From Osedax fenrisi (lineage: Eukaryota > Annelida > Polychaeta > Sabellida > Siboglinidae), in the NCBI GenBank assembly GCA_964019155.1, contig OZ025243.1, forward strand, positions 23,468,944 through 23,532,943: 64,000 nt of DNA. Reading direction: 5' to 3'. The notes below the pieces were generated by a model. That model was not told the DNA's origin. It did not search any database and saw only the letters and a list, made by a program, of their open reading frames with translations. Shown one piece after another: positions 56,380 through 64,000 of this stretch; position 1 is the stretch's first letter; every line of letters begins with the position of its first letter. The position numbers and the translations under genes were made by a program.

Positions 56380-56850
56380 TTTGAAATATTTTAATACTAT
56401 AACTATCTACCCCGTGTTTAGTAACATATTGTGGTATATTAACCCACATGTATACGTAGAAAACGTTCATCGAACTGATAAAGTATACGCCTCTACATTC
56501 ATTGATGGTATTACATTGAAGTTGGCAATCTTTGTACGTTTTTAATTGAGCGTAAAATATTCCGTGGTAATACTCGACGCCACTCCGTTTGGTGTAATTA
56601 TAATTACATATGCCCGGAGAAATGTTACCGTATAAAAAGATATCATCTAACACATTATCCGGATTCACAAGTTTAGTGCAGATTCAGGTCTCGTTAATAA
56701 ATTTGTAATGTGTAACGGTTGAACACCACGGGAGTCTGACTATCCCGAATATACCTCTTATATATACGCAACTTACGTAAACAATCGTTTTGTGAGTAAA
56801 CGGGAACGCGCACTTATGTAAACCATTCCCCATGACTGCATACCAGTCGC
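56380..56850 (-). pseudogene. FN2-like plus PAN/apple-like exon in palindrome spacer
   Basis: Minus-strand frame from an acceptor-like ggcctag at 56851 to the palindrome junction. First comes a fibronectin type II-like domain: MGNGLHKCAFPFTHKTIVYV followed by SC and RLPWCSTVTHY, matching C.FPF....Y..C...LPWCST. TGA at 56684-56686 falls just before its last Cys (IC). The same frame then gives SPGICNYNYTKRSG, FYAQLKTYKDCQLQC and ECRGVYF, the Cys pattern of a PAN/apple domain, ending SYSIKIFQK at the arm boundary. FN2 and PAN domains bind extracellular matrix, glycans or proteins. The TGA and loss of the 3' part at the junction suggest a pseudogene fragment. A match to no specific gene is claimed. 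Confidence 0.5.
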
Positions 56851-57128
56851 CTAGGCCATATTTAGGTTTTTTAGGAGATACGATGAGATAACGTAACGAT
56901 ATATAAACTTAAATTTATTATAAATACTTTATAATATTAAGGGTATGCGCTGGAGTTAAATGTGTGATAACGTAACGATATATAAACTTAAATTTATTAT
57001 AAATACTTTATAATATTAAGTGTAGTATACTTACACACATATATACACAAACATATACACACACATATACATACATACACATACACATATATATATAATT
57101 TAGATTATATTACGATATTAATAATGTA

Positions 57129-57162
<34 letters not shown>

Positions 57163-57574
57163 CATTACTTAAGGGTAGGTGCGACCTCTTCTATAAATAG
57201 ATTTGTAAATGTATTTAATTTGAATTTTTCCTATTAGTCTACCATAAGTGTAAAAATATTAATTATAATTTAACTATACATAATTATTATTTTAAAAATA
57301 AAAGATTATATTATGAATATTGAAAATGTTACTAATAATTAAATTTTTTAAATTGTATAACAATTTAATAATATATATTCTAATTAGTCTGAAAATTACA
57401 ATTTATTATTGGAGGATTTAATATTTTTTTAATAAGTGAATTAGTCAAAATAAATATTCTGAATAAATTGATTCTTAGGATTTATAATATAATATTAAAC
57501 AATTTATGAAATATATATTCAGAAGATAACTTATCAGATTATGTTATTATAAAGAGCCAACTATGAATATTTAT
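56397..57574. other. Palindrome spacer (unique 1178 bases)
   Basis: Not part of either arm. The left third holds the FN2/PAN exon, the only GC-normal DNA here. The rest is AT-rich with a 79-base tandem duplication and (CA)n/(TA)n runs at 57030-57150. Confidence 0.85.
56888..57021. repeat. 79-bp period duplication in spacer
   Basis: ataacgtaacgatatataaa followed by cttaaatttattataaatac and tttataatattaag occurs at 56888 and again at 56967 without change. Confidence 0.85.
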
Positions 57575-57592
57575 TATTAAAATATTTCAAAA

Positions 57593-57630
<38 letters not shown>

Positions 57631-57973
57631 ATATGTGTTTAAGGAATAAACTAGTGAAGTAGGTCTAGGCTTAACGGTAAATATATTCGCCAGGACTAGC
57701 AATATGTGTTCTATTTTAATATTATAGAGAGTATAGGAATTAAATTTTGAAATTAATTTCCACACTGATCGTTCAGTAAACCCAGTAAATAGAAGTCTCA
57801 CTATTTTTGTCTCAAACATATTCATTTTTCAAAGTTTTTAAAACATGGTCGACAGCTAGTTTTTGACAGGTTTTCAAGACATCATTTGAAAACACATTTG
57901 AAACAAATAGGTATCAAATACATTTGTTAAAAACCAGCTAAATATATAATTATAAAACATATATAGAATAAAT

Positions 57974-58262
57974 GCCTATGTGGCTCAGTGGCTAAGGCGT
58001 CAGACACACAAGCAGTAGGACACGTGTTCGAGCCTCGTCCGGACCATTAATTAATTTTATAAAATGGGTCTTAAAATATTATTTAGAAGTGATCTTATAT
58101 AATTGTGTATAAATAAATGATCGACTCTCGTTAAAACCATGGATGCCTTAACATGATAGCGGCTTCGAAGGGAAATTAGAGCTATATATGGTTATAAGTG
58201 AAAACTTCATCTAAGTTCCTGGATGGGATGAAATACTCCATCAAATAAAAAAATAACAATAT
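57974..58262 (+). mobile_element. tRNA-derived SINE, right arm copy
   Basis: Head with A box tggctcagtgg (57981-57991) and B box gttcgagcc (58026-58034), as in a Pol III tRNA promoter. The body is followed by ttcatctaagttcctggatg and the tail tcaaataaaaaaataacaat. This is the best-preserved of the three SINE copies. The tRNA of origin is not determined. Confidence 0.8.
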
Positions 58263-58752
58263 AAAAGGGTAATATATAAAATACTCTAAAACATAATATG
58301 CATATACAAATATGATCCTAGAATATTAAATATAATTCAAATTATTCACATTGATATTTATATTATATGGGTATCTATATTATGGCTAGACAATTAATTT
58401 ATATATTGATTTTATATCAGTTTTATTTTGGCGAAACTATAGATTTATAATATTATACTTTAGGTGTTACTTAAATTATACCTATATGTTACATCATGTA
58501 TGATATGTCCCTATATCCCGTATATGTACCATTATATAAGTATACTCCCTAAATACTTATATGATCTTAATTATTTTATAAATTATTTATAAATATATGA
58601 TATTTTATATATATATTATAGTTATACATTGTTATATATAGGTTAAATAAATTGTTTTAAAAAAAAAACATTTTTTTATTATGATAAATTTATAAAAAAA
58701 TATTCAATATTTTTTATTTATTTTTATTAATTTAGATTCAATAGATTTACCT

Positions 58753-59826
58753 AACGAATGTAAAGATATAGACAATTCATTTGCAAGTAACAGATCTAAA
58801 AAAGCATATTCAATTATAAAAGCTCTGACAAAGAAGAAATCAGAAGCGATCAACACAATATTAAGCAAAGATGGTAAAGTTTTGAGTGAAGATACACATA
58901 TTATTAAAAGATGGACTGAATACTGCCAAGAATTATATAATTATGAATCCAGAGGAGACAAAAATGTTTTGCAAACGATAGATGAACAACACGAAGAAGA
59001 GAGAGATGATAGTATTTTATGAGATGAAGTAGTTAATGCTATATATTCACTAAAACATGGAAAATCTGCTGGTGTAGACAATATACCAGCAGAACTAATA
59101 ACATATGCAGGTGAAGGAATGACAGACATACTCCACAAGATATGTTCCAATATATGGGAAACTGGTATCTGGCCAGAAATATGGAAAAAATCGTTAATTA
59201 TAACTCTACCGAAAAAAGGTAATCTTCAACATTGTTCCAACTACAGAACGATAAGTTTGATAAGCCACGCAAGCAAAGTGATGTTGAAAATCATTAAGAA
59301 TCGTTTACAACCACAAGCGGACCGTATTATTGCGGAAGAACAGGCTGGATTCATGAAAGATAGATCTACGATAGAACAAATATTCAACCTAAGAATACTA
59401 TGCGAGAAACATAACCTACAACAAAAAAAGCTATATCATATATTTATTGATTTCCGAAAAGCATTTGATAGAGTGTGGCAAAATGCACTATGGTCCTCAA
59501 TGAAGAAATATAATATCGATACAAAGTTAATTAATTTAATACAAAGTTTATATGAAAAGGCAAGCAGTGCAGTAATACATAAAGGAATATGTGGCGATTG
59601 GTTTCCAACGAAAACCGGAGTAAGACAAGGATGTCTTCTCTCACCTACTTTATTTAATATATTCCTAGAAGATATAATGAACGACGCGCTAAGCAATCAT
59701 ACTGGTTCAATAAAGATAAATGGCCGAAATATAACAAATCTCCGCTTTGCTGATGATATAGATGGTTTAGCTGGCTCGGAAGAAGAACTAATAAATTTAA
59801 CTGAGTGTCTTTTTATCAGCAAATAG
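58753..59826 (+). pseudogene. RTE reverse transcriptase, right arm
   Basis: The frame runs from the truncation point with one TGA at about 59020, then is open to TAG at 59824. Residues include GKSAGVDNIPAELI, CSNYRTISLISHASKVMLKI, FIDFRKAFDRVW, TGVRQGCLLSPTLFNIFLED and catalytic FADD in NLRFADDIDGLAGSEEEL. These motifs are typical of the RTE clade. A frame change at the T run near 59810 separates it from the C-terminal part. The same stop and shift are in the left arm. Confidence 0.9.
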
Positions 59827-59863
59827 ATTTGGAATAGAAATAAATCCTTCTAAAACTAAGCTT

Positions 59864-60526
59864 ATGTTAAACGACGACAATTGTCAACCAAACATTGATA
59901 TTCATGGCGAAATAATTGAGACCGTAAAAAGCTTCAAATATCTAGGATCAATCATAAACGAAAATGGATCAAGAAAAGAAATCCTGTCAAGAGCGGCACA
60001 AGCAAGTCAAGCATATAGCAATCTAAAGATAATATGGAATGATAAATACATACGTCTAAAGTACAAGTTAAAACTCATGGACTCTCTTGTCAACTCGATA
60101 TTCCTGTATGCATGTGAAACATGGACTCTAACTGCTGAACTCGAGAAAAGAATACTAGCATTCGAAATGAAGAACATCAGAAAATTACTCGGTATAACAT
60201 ACCTTGATAGAGTTACTAATCAAGAAATAATAGACCGAATATCATCATCATTAACAAGTCTCTTCACCGATATCCTCACAACAGTTAAAAGGAGAAAACT
60301 GAAATGGTATGGACACGTGACCAGAGGCGATGTACTTGCCAAGATAATCCTTCAGGGTAATGTCGAAGATAAAAGATCCGGTGGACGTCCAAAAAAACAA
60401 TGGATAGATAATATAAAAGAATGGACCGGAAAAGGCTTCAATGAACTAAATGAAATTGTATATGACCGGAAGAAGTGGAGAACATTTTGTTTCAACGTGA
60501 CACGCCCCCACGGCTCAACAGGCTAA
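59864..60526 (+). pseudogene. RTE C-terminal domain, right arm
   Basis: 220 codons, in the other phase from the reverse transcriptase frame, which it would continue after a one-base shift. It holds SFKYLGSIINENGSRKEI, LVNSIFLYACETWTLTAELE, KLKWYGHVTRGDVLAKIILQ, GGRPKKQWIDNIKEWTG and ends TRPHGSTG. LYACETWTLT and GHV.R are widely conserved RTE signatures. The left arm copy is truncated by a local change. Confidence 0.85.
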
Positions 60527-61194
60527 GGGACCAAGGTAACAAGGTAAAGATTTACCTAAATTTATTAAAATAATAAATAATTTAATAATTAGTAATATTT
60601 ATACGTTGAATTTGAATAAATATTAAGTCTCAAAAAAAAGTATATAGTAGGTTTTCAAAACTTACTAAATATACATTTTTGAGAAACTTATTTATAATAT
60701 TTTTATATATAATCTAATATTATTAATTATAATTTATAATGTGCTATATATGTATATATGTGTAATATAAATAATAAAATAAGCTGTAATAGTATTATAA
60801 ATGAAAAAAATAATCCTCATAAAGTCTCGAATACAATTATAATGTTAGTTTTGAAAACTCACAAAATATATTTTTTAAAGTCTTAATATAATAAATTTAA
60901 TATGTTGTTTATATATAATTAATGATATTATAATTGTTCATTAACATTGTTTATGTTGAATACAATTATAATCGAACTTCTGTTTTTGTGATCATTATCG
61001 TATTCACGATATCTATCTCGATTTTAAATCACATAAATTAAATTTATAAATTTATATATATGTATACATTAAGAATATCATATTTCAGTGACGATATCTT
61101 AATAATAGTTTATAATAATTTTTTTTTTAATTTTCTTTAATGAGATAATAATTATATATGAAAATTAGATGTTTGTAAAAAAAATTATATAAAT

Positions 61195-62050
61195 AAATGG
61201 ATTTAGTAGTATACATATGTTATTTAAAATTCCATACTTATATAACTAAATACTATAATATATATATATATATAATATCATGTAAACAATTTTCTATTTT
61301 TTCAATTGAACTCAAAAAGACATTTGATACAATAGATCATCAATACTCATTAAGACACTATACTTATATAGAATTAGGTATATTGCATTACATTTAATAA
61401 TCAGTTATCTAAATAATCACTAAAAATATTTAAATATTCATGATACAAATTCTACATTGCTAGATATTAATTTGTGGTATTCCACAAGGATCGCTTTTGG
61501 GATCACTATTATTTATCACATTAATTTATATTAATGATAAATATTTCTAATAAGGTTAAGATAATATTGTTTGCTGACGATACACACTTATTTTTAAAAG
61601 TGACAATACTATAAATCTTGAACATATTATTTAGGAATATCTAGATATATTATATAAATTGATATGTATAAATAAATTGTCTATAAATATACAAAAATCT
61701 ACCATAATTCTATTTAATATTAGAAATTCACTTCCATCTATTAGATTAAATATTACTATTAATAATATTCCAATAGAATTGAATAACAATATAAAAATTG
61801 TAGGTTTATTTATCGATAGTAAATTAAATTGGTATTTGGTAAATTACATATTTCACATATATTAAAAAAATTATCAAAATATATTGCCATATTAAATAAA
61901 ATTTAGTATAAATTAAACGAAAAAAGTTTAATTTTAATTTATTACGCAATTTTTAAATATCATATTGAATATTGCTCACATATATAGGGTATTATTTTCG
62001 AAAGTAATATTAAGCCAATATAAAAACCCCAAAATCGAGTAATTATACTA
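61195..62050 (+). pseudogene. LINE reverse transcriptase relic, right arm copy
   Basis: Decayed frames give, in order, ELKKTFDTIDHQYSLRHY (motif A), IPQGSLLGS (motif B), ILFADDTHLFLK (motif C, about 61566-61601), LSINIQKSTIILFN, IKIVGLFIDSKLNW and LILIYYAIFKYHIEYCSHI. Stops and indels break each. The pattern is of a Jockey/CR1-group LINE, older than the RTE insertion in the same arm. Confidence 0.75.
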
Positions 62051-62175
62051 ATTTTCATAGTTCTTATTCTCTATAGAGAATATTTTATATATAAAAAAAT
62101 GTATTGAATTGTATAACCTGCTTATCGTTCCAAAAGTATCGATATAACCTTTAAGTCTCCACATATATTACAAGT

Positions 62176-62610
62176 ATTACCATTGTATATTAATGAATTA
62201 AGTAGATTTTACTATATATTTCAGTCAATTTTAGGCAAAATCCCAGTCGAATAAATATAATAGTTTTACCATTATAGAGCAATACATCTTTTCAACTTTT
62301 ATGTAATAAGTCTATGAATAGCCTATATTATATTTCATAAGATATACCCATAATTACAACTACTCCATTTACATTATGCAAATAAATCAATGAACCTGTA
62401 TTTTTAAAGCATTGATGAAAACATAATGTTCACGATGAACGTAAAATACAGATTCTGAAGATAATAAATTTGAGATATTGAAATAGATGTCATGTTAGAA
62501 TATTTCAAATAGAATATCAGTACTATGTGGTACTTGTAATATTGTAGATTGGAATATTCGGATATGTTAATGTACGCATTTTATATATATATATAAAATA
62601 TACTTAGTAT

Positions 62611-62615
<5 letters not shown>
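62176..62615. other. AT-rich DNA outside the palindrome
   Basis: No supported gene. The sequence immediately outside the right arm does not match the 90-bp satellite outside the left arm. Confidence 0.5.

Positions 62616-62687
<72 letters not shown>
62616..62687. repeat. (AT)n microsatellite
   Basis: About 70 bases of uninterrupted AT. Confidence 0.9.
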
Positions 62688-62689
<2 letters not shown>

Positions 62690-62692
<3 letters not shown>

Positions 62693-62940
62693 GTAGTGTA
62701 TTTGGAGTACATCTGTGTATACGAGAGGTCGCATTAGTATAGGCGAGCGGCGCCTAGAGATACATCGCAGTATACATGAGAGTATGTCTGGTATATTGTA
62801 ACCCTGATATTATATATTGAGTATGGCGTTCGATAGTTGCCAGAGTTCTCATGAATGGGTTATATAACTAATTACCATACCCTAAATATCCCTACTCAAA
62901 TTCGTATCTCTATCTGCGATCCTCGGCGATGAAGAAGTAA
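62690..62940 (+). promoter_or_regulatory. GC-normal segment upstream of ORF
   Basis: Abrupt change from AT repeats to balanced composition (gagaggtcgcattagtatag, cgagcggcgcctagagatac). No ORF; possibly promoter and leader of the frame at 62941-63195. Inference. Confidence 0.3.
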
Positions 62941-63195
62941 AATGTGGCTCGGTTTTCTGATCTACTTGGTTTCTTGCTGATCGACACGGTTTCTGGCTTG
63001 GCTCCAACGATCTTGCAGTGTACCATGTATTTGTTTAGACACGCCCCCGAAAAGATAAAGGGCCTTTCGCGGTCCGTGATTTACAATGTGCGACCGGGAG
63101 TTATTTTTCCAGTGGAGATAGAAGCAGACGTGCATATTCGATACGCGAATAAAACGCACGTGGAGTCAGCGGTACTCATAATAAAGTATAATTAA
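62941..63195 (+). CDS. Candidate small secreted protein or exon, frame disrupted
   Basis: ATG at about 62942 gives MWLGFLIYLVSC then TGA, a typical signal-peptide start cut short. The +2 frame (from 62944, no ATG; first Met at about 63025) is open to TAA at 63193-63195 and includes LAPTILQCTMYLFRHAPEKI and VRPGVIFPVEIEADVHIRY. A one-base indel between 62945 and 62985 would connect the two, so this may be a broken gene, a read error, or two unrelated frames. Composition is clearly non-AT-rich, unlike microsatellite frames. The minus-strand frame at 62962-63159 is a shadow. No family recognised. Confidence 0.35.
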   Translation, partial: NVARFSDLLGFLLIDTVSGLAPTILQCTMYLFRHAPEKIKGLSRSVIYNVRPGVIFPVEIEADVHIRYANKTHVESAVLIIKYN

Positions 63196-64000
63196 ACTAC
63201 GAACACTGTCTTGTCGAGCCTACATTACATATATAAACTATAGTATATAAACTATAGTATATACAGTGAGACAATTTAATAGAGTATACCGTCTATTAAA
63301 TATAATATATAATATATAAATATATATAAAGTATATAATAATGTGTATGTATCTATATTAAATAGTAATATGTATATATGTAATTCAGCATTTTTGAAAA
63401 TTTTCCAAATTTTACAATTTTTTCAAAAAATTTCAAAGTGAAAATAAAAAAAAATTTGATATGATTTGATAAAAAACTAATTACATATTTATAATCAATG
63501 CAAAAACTAGTATAGAAAATATTTATGCAACCCAAACCTCAAAAATAATTTTTGGTATCTGACTTTTAATGACGTGAGATATGTATATTTAGATTTAGTA
63601 TTCATCACTTACATTTGATATACTGTAACATGATATAACTATTGTATTTGGATTTCATTAAAAATGCATACATATTATGATAGATGTTATTTTATCCATA
63701 TTAAAATATATGATTGAAGACTAACGAACATAGATATTAATGGTAACTATTAAAGTGCTTATTTATATATAACAAATGATGAACATTCAGCAATTGGCAT
63801 AATTTTATAATTTTTTAATTTTTTTAATTTTTTTAAATTTTATTTATATATTTTAAATGTTATTATTATTATTTATTTTTAATTGTATTCATGATCATTA
63901 TTCTTACTATTTTTGATTAAAATTGTATTACGAGTTAACTACTCTTAATTGATATCTACATTTTATTGCCATTTTATTTCCATTATTATTATTAATTTAT
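63196..64000. other. AT-rich DNA without recognised genes
   Basis: Contains a small repeat (ctatagtatataaactatag, 63237-63262) and a run of ttttttaatttttttaa near 63815. Nothing coding is supported to the window end. Confidence 0.5.

Larger units (their letters stand above)
51799..56396 (-). repeat. Left arm of a 10.4-kb palindrome
   Basis: Reverse complement of 57575-62175 over its whole 4598 bases (outer end acttgtaatatatgtggaga; inner end cttttgaaatattttaata). By eye the arms differ by scattered substitutions and one- to few-base indels only. Contents from outside in: LINE relic, RTE insertion, SINE, and an AT run. Confidence 0.95.
58743..60557 (+). mobile_element. 5'-truncated RTE insertion with 10-bp target duplication
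   Basis: RTE sequence occupies 58753-60547. The direct repeat agatttacct lies at 58743-58752 and 60548-60557. The unoccupied site is preserved at 51146-51155. The endonuclease is absent; the 3' end is ccaaggtaacaaggtaa, a short GGTAA-type tail typical of RTE elements. Confidence 0.9.
57575..62175 (+). repeat. Right arm of the 10.4-kb palindrome
   Basis: 4601 bases, inverse of 51799-56396. It begins tattaaaatatttcaaaag at the spacer and ends tctccacatatattacaagt. Length differs from the left arm by three bases overall. Confidence 0.95.

Noticed and set aside
56146..56394. 82-codon ORF duplicated at 57577-57825
   Set aside because: Lies in palindrome arm DNA beside the SINE and ends in an AT run; composition and context give no sign of a protein.
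56690..56800. TATA box, initiator and gtaagt donor on the minus strand in the spacer
   Set aside because: The same bases read as a continuous FN2-like coding frame, which explains them better.
1..64000. CRISPR array, riboswitch, ribosome binding sites, operons
   Set aside because: Tandem arrays here have no unique spacers, and the sequence is eukaryotic with spliced exons and retrotransposons.

Overview
The window is extremely AT-rich eukaryotic DNA (about four bases in five are A or T by eye) from an invertebrate animal whose identity I cannot fix. Animal origin is suggested by four kinds of non-LTR retrotransposon, a Ty3/Gypsy element, tRNA-derived SINEs, PIF/Harbinger and hAT DNA transposons, and short exons that look like extracellular animal domains (fibronectin type II, PAN/apple, three-finger/Ly6). 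There is no bacterial-style operon or CRISPR array. Most of the sequence is transposon, satellite or AT microsatellite. Host genes appear only as short exons separated by AT-rich introns, nearly all on the minus strand.

Layout. 1-4.6 kb: repeats and foldbacks, a thrice-copied small exon, a GC-richer island and a 36-bp minisatellite. 4.62-7.02 kb: a DNA transposon with terminal inverted repeats and a TAA target duplication, carrying a MADF-like exon, assigned to PIF/Harbinger. 8.5-12.0 kb: a non-LTR element with an intact 915-codon endonuclease/reverse transcriptase ORF, the best candidate for recent activity. 12.1-13.1 kb: a 157-bp satellite. 13.7-16.0 kb: a decayed tandem array interrupted by a hAT-like MITE. 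16.5-23.4 kb: a cluster of minus-strand candidate exons, two of them tandemly duplicated. 25.6-26.4 kb: a 41-bp satellite. 27.6-33 kb: a LINE relic, a SINE, one exon with an HEISH motif and a foldback. 33.7-35.3 kb: two Cys-rich exons resembling a Ly6/three-finger domain. 35.4-40.7 kb: a Ty3/Gypsy element with nearly identical LTRs but broken ORFs. 40.7-45.3 kb: a broken CR1/L2-type LINE. 45.8-51.8 kb: LINE and RTE relics and a 90-bp satellite.

51.8-62.2 kb is the most striking region: an inverted repeat with two 4.6-kb arms around a 1.2-kb spacer. Each arm carries the same old LINE relic, the same 5'-truncated RTE insertion and the same tRNA-SINE. The spacer alone carries an exon with an FN2-like followed by a PAN-like domain, interrupted by one TGA. 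A diverged third copy of the arm sequence at about 50.75-51.2 kb lacks the RTE and preserves the unoccupied target site, so the insertion and its 10-bp target duplication can be read directly.

The autonomous elements supply the enzymes (APE-type endonuclease and reverse transcriptase; retropepsin, reverse transcriptase, RNase H and integrase) that would mobilise the truncated and non-autonomous copies seen here. I found no new defence or metabolic system. Host exon calls rest on reading frames, splice-like signals and residue patterns read by eye; no alignment, gene prediction or database search was run.
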